A stretch of DNA of 64,000 bases, taken from positions 62,001 to 126,000 of the forward strand of contig CALAMO010000012.1 of NCBI GenBank assembly GCA_937925855.1, in the 5' to 3' direction. The stretch is from an uncultured Thiotrichaceae bacterium. GTDB taxonomy: Bacteria; Pseudomonadota; Gammaproteobacteria; Thiotrichales; Thiotrichaceae. The notes beneath the pieces are model-generated. The model was given only the letters and a program-made list of their open reading frames with translations, did no database searches and was not told where the DNA came from. A program made the translations under genes and the position numbers. Below are positions 53,761 through 63,224 of this stretch, piece by piece; the first letter of the stretch is position 1, and each line of letters begins with the position of its first letter.

Positions 53761-54275
53761 CTACCGCGTCAAAAGTGCAGTAAGTCAATAAGCAAAACCT
53801 CAACCACGAGCTAGCCCGTCGAAGCGTTCAAGAACCTTCTTGTCCGTCCACACTATTATGATATTTTTGTTAGCATTATTCACTGCTTCAAGCCATTTCA
53901 CTTAAGCAGTTTGGGGGTGAGTAACAACACTTCAATTAGCCCATTTTGGGCTTTAGTCGTCCGGTCTCTTGCGGTGCCTTGCTCCGTTTCCCACTGAGTC
54001 GATTGGTTGAGGGGTTAAGTTCATGTTAAGCCATCGTGCCCATATTGCTAAGCCTAGCATAGCCCAAGCGAGTCGAAGCAGTTAGTTTGCCTTTCAAAGG
54101 CTAAAAGTGGTTGCCAAACCAGTTACCTGTGTAAATTTCACGCTTTAAATTAGGCTTTGCTAATTAAATCAGCAGCACGGATAATGCGCTGCGTGTAGAC
54201 AATCTTGATTTAAATCGATTAGCCCTTATCGTAGGACGGGACTTTAACCAACAATGAACGAGGTCGCAAGTATTT
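53761..54275. other. Divergent intergenic region between the polysaccharide operon and the Gld-type ABC genes
   Basis: These 515 bp hold no convincing gene. The part near 53850-53890 is AT-rich and is the likely promoter area for the minus-strand operon, though I cannot fix -35/-10 boxes. The right part must contain the promoter of the plus-strand ABC operon. No tRNA or terminator is obvious. Confidence 0.5.
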
Positions 54276-55139
54276 ATGGAGAATGACACTCTGGTTAAGG
54301 CCACCGGTCTATCCCGATTTTACAGTGATCACTGTGCGGTGGTGGACCTGAATTTGCAGCTGCGGCGGGGCGAGGTGTTGGGGCTGTTGGGGCCGAATGG
54401 GGCCGGTAAGTCGACCACGATGCAAATGCTAACCGGGAATCTTGCGCCGTCTACCGGTGAGATCCAAATTAACGCGGTCGATCTATTGGATGAGCCGTTG
54501 GCGGCCAAGTCGCATCTGGGCTATCTGCCGGAGCAGCCGCCGGTCTACCGGGACCTGACGGTGAACGAGTTTCTACGCTACTGCGCGCAGCTGCATGGTT
54601 TGAATCAGTCGGCGGTGCCTGAGGCAGTGGCGCGGGCGCGTTTGCGCTGTAGCCTCGATGATGTGCAGCACCGTTTGATCGCTAATTTATCGAAGGGGTT
54701 TCAGCAGCGGGTCGGTATCGCGCAGGCGATTCTGCATAATCCGGCGGTCATTATTCTGGATGAGCCAACCGTTGGTCTCGATCCGATTCAAATCCGTGAG
54801 ATTCGAACCTTAATCCGTGAGTTGGGCGAGGAGCACGGCGTGATTTTATCAACGCATATCCTGCCGGAGGTGCAAGCCGTGTGCGACCGGGTGCAGATTT
54901 TGAATCGGGGCAGGACGGTGTTTAACGACAGTTTGACGGGCGTGGGCTCGTTGGAAAAAATATTTTTTGATCTGGTCTATCAGGATGACCCCGCGCTGGG
55001 TGATGTGGCAGCGGCTGAGGCTAACCAAATGCGTCTAGCGCCTGAGAGTGCCGAGGTCTTAGCTGAGGAAGTTGTGCCTTCGCAGGCAGGTGAGCAAGGC
55101 GCGCTTAAAACAGCGCATAAACAGGACGGTGCAATATGA
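54276..55139 (+). CDS. ABC transporter ATP-binding protein, GldA/CcmA-like
   Basis: This 287-residue ATPase has Walker A GPNGAGKST, Q-loop (LGYLPEQPPVYRDLT), the signature LSKGFQQRVGIAQAIL and Walker B with H-loop (VIILDEPTVGLDP ... LSTHIL). The closest named relatives are GldA-type ATPases. The Ala-rich C-terminal extension (after about 235) is not part of the core. It overlaps the permease gene by 4 bp. In other bacteria such systems have been tied to gliding or to unknown export; here the role is unknown. Confidence 0.9.
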   Translation: MENDTLVKATGLSRFYSDHCAVVDLNLQLRRGEVLGLLGPNGAGKSTTMQMLTGNLAPSTGEIQINAVDLLDEPLAAKSHLGYLPEQPPVYRDLTVNEFLRYCAQLHGLNQSAVPEAVARARLRCSLDDVQHRLIANLSKGFQQRVGIAQAILHNPAVIILDEPTVGLDPIQIREIRTLIRELGEEHGVILSTHILPEVQAVCDRVQILNRGRTVFNDSLTGVGSLEKIFFDLVYQDDPALGDVAAAEANQMRLAPESAEVLAEEVVPSQAGEQGALKTAHKQDGAI

Positions 55140-55897
55140 GTATTACGTTAATGATTGCCCGCACTGAGTTCCGGCGTTTGTTTAATTCGCCGCTGGCTTG
55201 GAGTCTGCTGGCCTTGGTGCAGTTTATTCTCGCCTGGGTTTTTCTGCTTGGCCTGAATGAATACCTCACGCAGATTCAGCCAGCGATGGTGGGGCGTGAG
55301 AGTGCGCCGGGTATCAGTGATCTGGTGGTGTCGGCTTTGTACCTGTGGGCGGGCATGATTATGCTGGCGGTGATGCCGATTCTAACGATGCGTTTGTTAG
55401 CGGAGGAGCGCATGAACCAAACGCTATCCTTATTGCGCACCGCGCCGGTGTCGATTACGCAGATTGTGCTGGGGAAGTACCTGGGTCTGCTGCTGTTGAT
55501 TGTGTTAATGGTGCTGATGCTGAGCTTGATGCCGCTGTCTTTGGCGCTGGGGACGTCTTTAGATTGGGGCAGGCTGGCGGCGGCGATGCTGGGCTTGTTT
55601 TTGCTGCTGGCCTCATTCGCGGCGGCGGGGCTGTTTTTATCGTCGCTGACCAAGCAGCCGATTATTGCGGCGGTGAGCACCTTTGGGCTGCTAGTGTTTC
55701 TGATGATTCTCTATATTTCTGGTAATTCTCAGGGTGCGGGCAGTGAGTTATTCATTTATCTGTCACACTTCGGCCACTTCCTGTCGTTTCTGGAAGGTAT
55801 TTTCGATAGCAGTGATTTGGTGTACTACTTGTTGTTCATCGGGGGTTTCCTGCTGCTGACGATTCGTAAGCTCGATAATGATAGGCTGAGAGGGTGA
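55136..55897 (+). CDS. ABC transporter permease, GldF-like (ABC-2 type)
   Basis: This 253-residue protein has about six membrane helices in the ABC-2 arrangement, beginning ARTEFRRLFNSPLAWSLLALVQFILAW. The mid segment is LTMRLLAEERMNQTLSLLRTAPVSITQIVLGKYLG, which is characteristic of GldF-like permeases. It forms one operon with the ATPase before it and, after a 154-bp gap holding an inverted repeat, the GldG-like protein. Confidence 0.9.
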   Translation: MSITLMIARTEFRRLFNSPLAWSLLALVQFILAWVFLLGLNEYLTQIQPAMVGRESAPGISDLVVSALYLWAGMIMLAVMPILTMRLLAEERMNQTLSLLRTAPVSITQIVLGKYLGLLLLIVLMVLMLSLMPLSLALGTSLDWGRLAAAMLGLFLLLASFAAAGLFLSSLTKQPIIAAVSTFGLLVFLMILYISGNSQGAGSELFIYLSHFGHFLSFLEGIFDSSDLVYYLLFIGGFLLLTIRKLDNDRLRG

Positions 55898-55923
55898 GGG
55901 TTATGAAAAGCAAAGATAAATCC

Positions 55924-56030
55924 ATCCCCAGCCCTTCCCTTATCAAGGAAGGGAGTTTGGCCGTATTTTGCTCAATGGCTGTAGGGCAGCATCTTGTCTC
56001 CTTCCTTGACAAGGGGAGGCTGGGAGGGGT
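55924..56030. repeat. Long imperfect inverted repeat (MITE-like or REP-like)
   Basis: Arms of about 32 bp (55924-55955 and 55998-56030) are imperfect inverted copies. Each has its own small hairpin (CTTCC...GGAAG), and about 42 bp separate the arms. It occupies most of the gap between the permease and the GldG-like gene. The flavour (CCCCAGCCCTTCCCTT ... AAGGAAGGGAG) is that of a dispersed palindromic element. Confidence 0.7.
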
Positions 56031-56051
56031 TGCCTTTAAAGGTTTTATACG

Positions 56052-57491
56052 ATGAAAATGACAAGAAATAAACACCGCTTCATCCATCTGCAAAACGCCA
56101 TTTTTTATATTTTATTTGCGCTGGTGATTGGTCTGCTGGCATTTTTTAGCCGCCAGTTTTCCTATCAGGCGGACTGGACCTACGGAAATCGCAATAGCCT
56201 GAGTAGCACCACCCAAACGCTGGTCAGTAGCCTGGCAGAGCCGCTGAAGTTCGTGGCCTATGTGCCGGACAATCCAGCGTTACAGGAGCAGCTGCGGCGG
56301 CTGATCGCGAAGTATCAGCGTATTCGCGGCGATATTCGGCTGGAGTTTGTTAATCCCGACCTGGATCCGGTGCGGGCGCGGCAGGATGGTGTGCAGTATG
56401 CCGGGCAGATGGCGATTCATTTGGGCGCGCGCAGTGAGGTGATCGATTCGGCCAGCGAACAGGTGATTGCGAACGCCTTGCAACGCATGAGTCGCGGTGC
56501 GGAACGGCTGGTGGTGTTCTTGGAAGGTCATGACGAGCGTGATCCGCTGGCTGAGCATTCGGCGGGGTTGGCGCAGTTCGTCACGCTGCTGAGTCGCAAT
56601 GGCTTTCAGGTGCAGCCCCATAATCTAGTGCGCAGTCAGTCGGTGCCGGATAATGCGCGCTTTCTGGTGATTGCGGCCCCCCGTAAGGACTTGCTGCCGG
56701 GTGAGGTGCAGGTGATCACAGACTATGTGGAGCAGGGCGGTAATCTGCTGTGGCTACATGACCCGGATAGCAGTGAGAGCCTGGGGCCGCTGGCAGATCT
56801 ATTGGGGATCCAGCTCGGCGGCGGTACGGTGGTCGATGCCAATGAGCATTTGCATGCCTTATTGGGCATTGATCATCCTGCGCTGGTACCCGTGGTGGAC
56901 TATGGGCGCTCGGTGCTGGCGGAGCAGCTGACCGGTTCGCAGAGCCTGTTTCCGTTTGCGACGCGGGTCGCGCGTTCACCGCAGCCGGGGGAGGGTGCGT
57001 TGGTGATGCAGGTTGATGAGTTTCTGAATACGCTGCCGAATAGCTGGCTCGAATCGGGGCCGGTGGAGGGCAGTATTGATTATGTCGAGGATGACGGTGA
57101 TCAACTTGGGCCGATTTCGATTGGCCTGGCGCTGACGCGGCTGCTGGAGACGCCTGAGGGTGAAGTGCCTCCTGCTTCTCCTGAGGGGGCAAGTGGGCAG
57201 GGTGAGTCTAGCGCTCCCCAGCAGCAGCGCATCGTCGTGGTCGGCGATAGCGATTTCATGCTCAATGCCTCCATTGGGCGCGGTGTGAATGTTGATCTGG
57301 CGACCAATATTTTTAATTGGCTGAGTGATGACGATAATCTGCTGAATATTAAGGCGAGCGCCGCGCCGGATACGACATTGGAAATGAGCGAGACCCTGAC
57401 TTTGGTGCTGGCGACGTTTTTCCTATTGGCGCTGCCGATCATTTTGCTAGCGGCAGGTATGATTATCTGGCTGCGGCGCAGGAGGCGATAG
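56052..57491 (+). CDS. GldG-like ABC-associated auxiliary membrane protein
   Basis: This 479-residue protein has an N-terminal membrane helix (FYILFALVIGLLAFFSRQF), a large periplasmic GldG/ABC_transp_aux domain (VFLEGHDERDPLAEHSAGLAQFVTLLSRNGFQV ... VIAAPRKDLLPGE ... GGNLLWLHDPDS), and a C-terminal helix with a basic tail (FFLLALPIILLAAGMIIWLRRRRR). A low-complexity Glu/Pro/Ser-rich loop lies near 370-395. It works with the ATPase and permease upstream and is directly followed by the DUF4340-like gene. Confidence 0.88.
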   Translation: MKMTRNKHRFIHLQNAIFYILFALVIGLLAFFSRQFSYQADWTYGNRNSLSSTTQTLVSSLAEPLKFVAYVPDNPALQEQLRRLIAKYQRIRGDIRLEFVNPDLDPVRARQDGVQYAGQMAIHLGARSEVIDSASEQVIANALQRMSRGAERLVVFLEGHDERDPLAEHSAGLAQFVTLLSRNGFQVQPHNLVRSQSVPDNARFLVIAAPRKDLLPGEVQVITDYVEQGGNLLWLHDPDSSESLGPLADLLGIQLGGGTVVDANEHLHALLGIDHPALVPVVDYGRSVLAEQLTGSQSLFPFATRVARSPQPGEGALVMQVDEFLNTLPNSWLESGPVEGSIDYVEDDGDQLGPISIGLALTRLLETPEGEVPPASPEGASGQGESSAPQQQRIVVVGDSDFMLNASIGRGVNVDLATNIFNWLSDDDNLLNIKASAAPDTTLEMSETLTLVLATFFLLALPIILLAAGMIIWLRRRRR

Positions 57492-58313
57492 ATGAGTAGG
57501 GGTTTACAAACGCGCCGCATGCTATTGAATGTCATGCTGCTGCTGTTAGTCGCGGGTCTGGGCGGCTTGGCGTGGTGGTTTGTGAATAAACCTCAGGCCG
57601 GGCCAGAGCGGATTTATTCGGGGGCGCTGGAGTCGATAACGCTGATCACGCTGGAGCGCGCCGCGCAGACGGCAGACGCCAAAACAATTCGCTTCGAACA
57701 AAGGGAGGGCTATTGGTGGATGGTACAGCCACGCACGATTATGGCGAACGGTGTGCGCCTGCGTCAGCTGTTTACCTTTCTGAATGAGAACGTGGTCGCC
57801 AGCTATGACGCGGCAGGCAAGGATTTAGCGCAGTATGGCCTGCAGCCCGCGCAGGTGACGCTGCGCTTTAATGACCAGCAGTACGTGCTGGGTACAGATA
57901 ATGCGGTCTCGCAGAACCGCTATGTGTTACATGATAATAAAATTAAGCTGCTGCCGGAGACGATTTACGGTTCGGTCACTGGCGATTGGGTTAACTTTGT
58001 ATCGCTGCGCCTGCTGCCGGAGGATAAGCAGGTGCAGTCGGTGATTTTGCCAGAGGGCTATCGGCAAACTGATGATCTCGCCAATAGCTGGCAGAATGCA
58101 GATGCGATTCGGCTGGAAGCGGGCGAGCGCGGAGCGGATGCCTATGCGCAGGCCAACAACGCTAAGGTCGTGCTTAACCTCAGTGACGGCGAATCGCTCA
58201 CCTTCCTAGTCTTACAGCAGGCGGACGAGCTGGAAATTATCCAGCCGGAACGGGGTATTCGTTATTTTATCCCCGCCACCCAGGCCGAGTATTTGTTACC
58301 GCCTGCTGAGTAA
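57492..58313 (+). CDS. DUF4340-like protein of the GldG-type ABC operon
   Basis: This 273-residue protein has one N-terminal membrane helix (VMLLLLVAGLGGLAWWFV) and a predominantly beta periplasmic part. The pattern (ITLERAAQTADAKTIRFEQREGYWWMVQPRTIMANGVRLRQLFTFLNENV ... DLAQYGLQPAQVTLRFNDQQYVLG) is that of DUF4340 proteins, which regularly accompany GldG-like components. It begins with the ATG immediately after the GldG-like stop. Function is unknown. Confidence 0.82.
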   Translation: MSRGLQTRRMLLNVMLLLLVAGLGGLAWWFVNKPQAGPERIYSGALESITLITLERAAQTADAKTIRFEQREGYWWMVQPRTIMANGVRLRQLFTFLNENVVASYDAAGKDLAQYGLQPAQVTLRFNDQQYVLGTDNAVSQNRYVLHDNKIKLLPETIYGSVTGDWVNFVSLRLLPEDKQVQSVILPEGYRQTDDLANSWQNADAIRLEAGERGADAYAQANNAKVVLNLSDGESLTFLVLQQADELEIIQPERGIRYFIPATQAEYLLPPAE

Positions 58314-58491
58314 TCGTGCCCGCTGTGCGCTGCCCCCACTGGCAGTGCTAATTAATTGCGGTCGCCCCACGAGGGGTGTAAGATTGGCCCATTTTTTGGC
58401 TTGCCAAGTAGCATGACGCCTTGTTGCGCCTGCTACTTTGTGCTCATTACGCCAGCAATCGAATTTTAATTTTACAGGTGTTAACGCACTC

Positions 58492-59841
58492 ATGAAAATC
58501 ACGAAAGGTCTGAATATCCCCCTCTCTGGCGGGCCGGTTCAGCAGATTAGTGATCATCCCCCGGTGACGAAAGTTGCGGTGTTGGGGGTGAATTATCACG
58601 ATCTGCGTCCGGCAATGAAGGTGCAGGAAGGCGATCACGTTAAGTTAGGGCAAGTGTTGTTTGTTGACCGCAAAAATGAAGCGGTTAATTTCACCGCGCC
58701 GGGGTCGGGAACGGTCACTGCGATTCATCGCGGCGCACGCCGTGCCTTAAACGCGGTGGTTATCGAGCTGGATGCACAGGAAGAAGCGCTCGATTTTGGA
58801 GTGCATGCGGCGGCTGAGTTGGATGAGCTGTCGGCTGATGCGATTCGCAGCACGCTACAGGCATCAGGCCAGTGGGTTGCGTTCCGCACGCGGCCTTATT
58901 CTAAGACGCCGCAGAGCGATGCGCAGCCCGCCTCTATCTTTATTAATGCAATGGATACCCGCCCGCTGGCGGCTGACCCGCTGGTGGTGTTAGCGCAAGA
59001 CGCGGAAGCATTCCAGCAGGGCGTACAGCTCATCGCCAAACTAGCCCCCAAGGTATTCGTTTGTCACCGCACTGGGGCTGATATCCCACAGTTTAAGTCG
59101 CGGCAGGTGAGCTATCATGGCTTTGAGGGCGTGCACCCCGCTGGTTTATCGGGCACGCATATCCATACCTTAGATCCGGCGGGTGAACATAAAACCGTCT
59201 GGTCGATTGACTATCAGGACGTGATTGCCATCGCTAAATTATTCACCACGGGCCGCCTGGCGGTTGAGCGGGTGATTGCACTGGCCGGGCCGATGGTTAA
59301 ACAGCCGCGTCTGCTGCGCACTCGTTTGGGCGCTTGCACGGATGACATCGTTGCCAATGAGTTAAGTGCTGATGCCGCGCAGGTGCGGGTGATTTCGGGT
59401 TCGGTGCTGGATGGGCATGCGGCGAATGAGGACTGGAGTTGTTACCTCGGTCGTTTCAATACGCAAATTTCCGCGATTGCGGAAGGCCAGGAGCGCCGTT
59501 TTCTGCACTGGCTCAATCCGATGCTGAAACACTTCTCGGTGATGAATGTGTTCTTTAAGCCCGGCATCAAAACAGAAACCTTTGACCTGAGCAGTACCCG
59601 CAACGGCAGTGCGCGTGCCATGGTGCCGCTGGGGAATTTTGAGCAGGTCGTCCCGCTGGACGTGTTGCCGACACAGCTACTGCGGGCGCTACTGACGCGC
59701 GATACCGTGCTGGCGCAGGAGCTGGGCGCGCTGGAGCTGGATGAGGAAGATTTGGCGCTGTGTACCTTTGTATGCCACGGCAAGTACGAATACGGCGACG
59801 CGCTGCGTGAGTCTTTACGCATGATCGAGAAGGGAGAGTAA
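58492..59841 (+). CDS. nqrA: Na+-translocating NADH:quinone reductase subunit A
   Basis: NqrA is the quinone-site cytoplasmic subunit of Na+-NQR. The 449-residue protein begins [19 protein letters not shown], the family start, and contains [33 protein letters not shown] and [24 protein letters not shown] near the end. I chose the ATG at 58492 over a frame extending to 58438. It is the first gene of nqrABCDEF, with about 180 bp upstream that should hold the operon promoter. Confidence 0.97.
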   Translation: MKITKGLNIPLSGGPVQQISDHPPVTKVAVLGVNYHDLRPAMKVQEGDHVKLGQVLFVDRKNEAVNFTAPGSGTVTAIHRGARRALNAVVIELDAQEEALDFGVHAAAELDELSADAIRSTLQASGQWVAFRTRPYSKTPQSDAQPASIFINAMDTRPLAADPLVVLAQDAEAFQQGVQLIAKLAPKVFVCHRTGADIPQFKSRQVSYHGFEGVHPAGLSGTHIHTLDPAGEHKTVWSIDYQDVIAIAKLFTTGRLAVERVIALAGPMVKQPRLLRTRLGACTDDIVANELSADAAQVRVISGSVLDGHAANEDWSCYLGRFNTQISAIAEGQERRFLHWLNPMLKHFSVMNVFFKPGIKTETFDLSSTRNGSARAMVPLGNFEQVVPLDVLPTQLLRALLTRDTVLAQELGALELDEEDLALCTFVCHGKYEYGDALRESLRMIEKGE

Positions 59842-59844
59842 GCC

Positions 59845-61080
59845 ATGATTAAACGTTTACGTCAGCTGTTGGATCAGCTTGAGCCTTCATTCTCAGCAGG
59901 AGGTAAGTACGAAAAGTATTACGGCCTGTACGAAATGATCGACACCTTGTTTTTCAGCCCACCTAACAAAACGCCGGGTTCGCCCCATGTGCGTGATGCG
60001 CTCGATCTCAAGCGGGTTATGGGTTATGTGTGGATGGCCACCTTTCCGATTATGTTTATGGCCTGTTGGAATACGGGCTATCAGGCCAACACCGCCATGG
60101 CGGCCATGGGCATCACTGAGCTAGACACTTGGCGCGGTGCGGTGCTGAATCTGGTGGGGTATAACCCCGAAAGCTTCTTCGCAAACTTTATCCATGGCTT
60201 TATGTATTTCATTCCGATGTACATGACCACGTTTATTGCGGGTGCGGTTGCTGAGGTGACGTTTTCACTGATACGTGGCCATGAGGTGAACGAAGGTTTC
60301 TTTGTAACCTCTATTCTGTATACGCTGACTTTGCCGCCCACGACCCCGCTGTGGATGGTCGTGCTGGGTATTTGGTTCGGTATTATCTTAGGTAAAGAGG
60401 TCTTCGGCGGTACCGGGAAGAACTTTGTTAATCCGGCGTTGACCGGGCGGGCTTTTCTGTACTTTGCGTATCCGGCCTATATGTCCGGCGATGCGGTGTG
60501 GGTGGCGGTTGATGGTTACACCGGTGCAACGGCGCTCTCCAGCGCGGCAACTAATGGCCTGGAAGCCGTTGCGGCGACGGGGATTAGCTGGTGGGATTCC
60601 TTCATTGGTTTTGTGCCGGGTTCGATTGGTGAGACCTCGACGCTGGCTATCTTGATTGGCGGTAGTTTTCTCTTATTCACCAAAATTGCCAGCTGGCGTA
60701 TTGTTGCCGGTGTCTTTATCGGCATGATGGTGACGTCGCTGTTCTTTAATATCATCGGCATGTTTGGTGATGTGAATCCAATGTTTAATCTGCCGTGGTA
60801 CTGGCATTTAACGGTGGGTGGTTTTGCCTTCGGCATGATGTTTATGGCGACTGATCCGGTGACGGCGTCGCACACTAATCGCGGACGCTGGTACTACGGC
60901 ATCCTGATTGGGGTGATGGCCGTGCTGATTCGCGTGATTAATCCGGCTTTCCCAGAGGGCATTATGCTGGCGATTTTATTCGCTAATATTTTTGCGCCGC
61001 TGATTGATCACTTCGTGGTACAGGCGAATATTAAGCGCCGCAAAGCTCGTCAGCCCGCAGTGGCTGGAGGTGCCTCATGA
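59845..61080 (+). CDS. nqrB: Na+-translocating NADH:quinone reductase subunit B
   Basis: NqrB is a polytopic subunit with covalently bound FMN. The 411-residue protein has about ten helices. The flavinylation site is in the segment [10 protein letters not shown], where Thr229 matches the FMN-bearing threonine of known NqrB. It also has [28 protein letters not shown]. The gene starts 3 bp after nqrA and overlaps nqrC by 4 bp. Confidence 0.97.
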   Translation: MIKRLRQLLDQLEPSFSAGGKYEKYYGLYEMIDTLFFSPPNKTPGSPHVRDALDLKRVMGYVWMATFPIMFMACWNTGYQANTAMAAMGITELDTWRGAVLNLVGYNPESFFANFIHGFMYFIPMYMTTFIAGAVAEVTFSLIRGHEVNEGFFVTSILYTLTLPPTTPLWMVVLGIWFGIILGKEVFGGTGKNFVNPALTGRAFLYFAYPAYMSGDAVWVAVDGYTGATALSSAATNGLEAVAATGISWWDSFIGFVPGSIGETSTLAILIGGSFLLFTKIASWRIVAGVFIGMMVTSLFFNIIGMFGDVNPMFNLPWYWHLTVGGFAFGMMFMATDPVTASHTNRGRWYYGILIGVMAVLIRVINPAFPEGIMLAILFANIFAPLIDHFVVQANIKRRKARQPAVAGGAS

Positions 61081-61868
61081 GTCTGATCCGTGATTTCTTG
61101 GATATGCCAAATGACAGCACGCAAAAGACGGTGATCGTCGCTACGCTGTTATGTCTGGTGTGTTCGGTGCTGGTGTCGGGTGCGGCGGTGGCACTGAAGC
61201 CGATTCAGGCGCAAAACAAGGCGCTGGATAAAAAGAAAAATATCTTGCAGATCGCCGGTCTGATGCAAGCTGATAAAACGGTGGACGAGCTGTTTAGCCA
61301 GGTCGAAGCACGGGTGGTTGAGCTGGAAAGCGGTGACTACGCCAAAGATATTGATCCTAATACCTTTGATGCGCGCGCGGCGGCGGTTGATCCGACACAA
61401 AACGTTGTGCTGACCCGTGCGCAGGACATTGCCTCGATTAAGCGGCGCGCCAAGTACGCGACGGTTTATCTGGTGCGTAATGCGCAGCAGCAAGTGGAAA
61501 AGATCATTCTGCCGGTCAGCGGCTATGGCCTGTGGTCAACGCTCCACGGCTTTATGTCGCTGAGCAGTGATGCTAATACAGTGACCGGATTTGGCTTTTA
61601 TGAGCACGCCGAAACGCCCGGTCTAGGGGGTGAGGTTGATAATCCGCAGTGGAAGGCCTTGTGGTCTGGCAAGCAGGTGTTCGATGAGCAGGGTAATATC
61701 GCGTTGGATGTGGTGAAAAGTGCGAACCCAGACAGTCCGTACGAGGTGGATGCGCTATCCGGTGCCACTCTGACCAGTAATGGCGTGAAGAATCTGGTGC
61801 ATTATTGGGCAGGCGCGCATGGCTTTGGCCCCTACCTAGAGAAAGCCCGCAGCGGAGGTGAATTATGA
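61077..61868 (+). CDS. nqrC: Na+-translocating NADH:quinone reductase subunit C
   Basis: NqrC carries the second covalent FMN on a periplasmic domain. One N-terminal helix (about 18-40) is followed by the FMN-binding domain with [10 protein letters not shown], in which Thr231 is the expected FMN attachment site. The 263-residue length fits the family. It overlaps nqrB and nqrD by 4 bp each, which indicates translational coupling. Confidence 0.97.
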   Translation: MSLIRDFLDMPNDSTQKTVIVATLLCLVCSVLVSGAAVALKPIQAQNKALDKKKNILQIAGLMQADKTVDELFSQVEARVVELESGDYAKDIDPNTFDARAAAVDPTQNVVLTRAQDIASIKRRAKYATVYLVRNAQQQVEKIILPVSGYGLWSTLHGFMSLSSDANTVTGFGFYEHAETPGLGGEVDNPQWKALWSGKQVFDEQGNIALDVVKSANPDSPYEVDALSGATLTSNGVKNLVHYWAGAHGFGPYLEKARSGGEL

Positions 61869-62521
61869 TTAACAAAGCACAGCGTGAAGTCTTAGTCGAT
61901 CCGTTGGTCGACAATAATCCAATCACCCTGCAAATTTTGGGTATCTGTTCGGCGCTGGCGGTGACCAGTTCGCTGAAAACGGCGCTGCTCATGGCGATAG
62001 CCTTAACCACGGTGCTGGCTTTCTCCAACGCCTCGATTTCCTCTATCCGTAACCATGTGCCGAGTAATATTCGGATCATTGTACAGATGACAATTATTGC
62101 CTCACTGGTGATTGTGGTAGATCAGGTGCTGCGTGCTTATGCCTATGATACGGCGAAGCAGCTATCGGTGTTTGTCGGGCTGATTATCACCAACTGCATT
62201 GTGATGGGGCGGGCGGAAGCTTACGCGATGAAAAACGGCGTTGGCATGAGCTTTTTGGATGGTATCGGTAACGGCCTGGGTTACAGCCTGCTGCTGATTG
62301 TGGTGGCGTTTTTCCGTGAGCTGTTTGGGTCTGGCACCTTGTATGGCTATGAAGTGATGAAGCTGGTGAAGAATGGTGGTTGGTATGAGCCGAATGGCTT
62401 GATGCTGTTACCGCCGAGTGCGTTCTTCATTATCGGTCTGTTGATTTGGGGTATCCGCGTTTGGAAACCGGCACAGGTCGAACAGCCTGACTTCAAAATT
62501 CATGAACAGCACGGCCACTAG
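61865..62521 (+). CDS. nqrD: Na+-translocating NADH:quinone reductase subunit D
   Basis: NqrD is an integral subunit of the Na+ path and binds an iron centre with NqrE. The 218-residue protein has about six helices. The conserved cysteine regions are [26 protein letters not shown] and [16 protein letters not shown]. It overlaps nqrC by 4 bp. Confidence 0.97.
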   Translation: MINKAQREVLVDPLVDNNPITLQILGICSALAVTSSLKTALLMAIALTTVLAFSNASISSIRNHVPSNIRIIVQMTIIASLVIVVDQVLRAYAYDTAKQLSVFVGLIITNCIVMGRAEAYAMKNGVGMSFLDGIGNGLGYSLLLIVVAFFRELFGSGTLYGYEVMKLVKNGGWYEPNGLMLLPPSAFFIIGLLIWGIRVWKPAQVEQPDFKIHEQHGH

Positions 62522-62533
62522 GGGATCATTAAC

Positions 62534-63130
62534 ATGGAAGCAGCATTAAGTTTATTTTTTAAGGCGGTGTTCGTTGAGAACATGGCGCTTACCTTCTTCC
62601 TCGGGATGTGTACCTTTATTGCTATCTCGAAGAAGATCAGTACGGCAATCGGCCTAGGCATTGCGGTATTGGTGGTGCAGGTGATTACGGTGCCCGCGAA
62701 TAACCTGATTTTGAATGTGTTTCTGAAGGAAAATGCCCTGTTGGAAGGGGTGGATCTGCGTTTTCTCGGCCTGATCAGTTACATTGGGGTGATTGCGGCG
62801 ATGGTGCAGATCTTGGAAATGTTCCTCGATAAATTTGTACCGGCGCTATATAACGCCCTCGGTGTGTTTCTGCCGTTGATTACAGTGAACTGTGCCATCC
62901 TGGGGGGGTCGCTGTTTATGGTGGAGCGCGATTATACCTTTGGCGAAAGTGTGGTGTACGGCTTTGGTAGCGGTTTTGGCTGGGCGCTGGCGATTGTCGC
63001 GCTGGCCGGGGTGCGTGAGAAGCTTAAATACAGCGATGTGCCGCAAGGCCTACAGGGACTGGGTATTATCTTCATCACTGTGGGTCTGATGTCATTAGGC
63101 TTCATGGCGTTTTCCGGTATTCAGCTGTAA
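62534..63130 (+). CDS. nqrE: Na+-translocating NADH:quinone reductase subunit E
   Basis: NqrE is the inverted homologue of NqrD. The 198-residue protein has six helices with [22 protein letters not shown] and [21 protein letters not shown] holding the conserved cysteines. It ends [14 protein letters not shown] 94-bp gap with a degenerate palindrome separates it from nqrF. Confidence 0.97.
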   Translation: MEAALSLFFKAVFVENMALTFFLGMCTFIAISKKISTAIGLGIAVLVVQVITVPANNLILNVFLKENALLEGVDLRFLGLISYIGVIAAMVQILEMFLDKFVPALYNALGVFLPLITVNCAILGGSLFMVERDYTFGESVVYGFGSGFGWALAIVALAGVREKLKYSDVPQGLQGLGIIFITVGLMSLGFMAFSGIQL

Positions 63131-63132
63131 GG

Positions 63133-63206
63133 GTAATACCCTCACCCCAAGCTCGCGCCTGCGGCAGTTGTCGTTGAAACGCTGTCGCCAAAGGGCGCGG
63201 GGCTAA
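63133..63206. repeat. Degenerate palindromic repeat between nqrE and nqrF
   Basis: ACCCTCACCCC on the left and AAAGGGCGCGGGGCT on the right can partly pair and share sequence with the repeat inside gmd (ACCCTCACCCCC ... AAGGGCGAGGGG). It is located in the only sizeable gap of the nqr operon. Confidence 0.45.
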
Positions 63207-63224
63207 AAGAAAAGGAACATAAAT

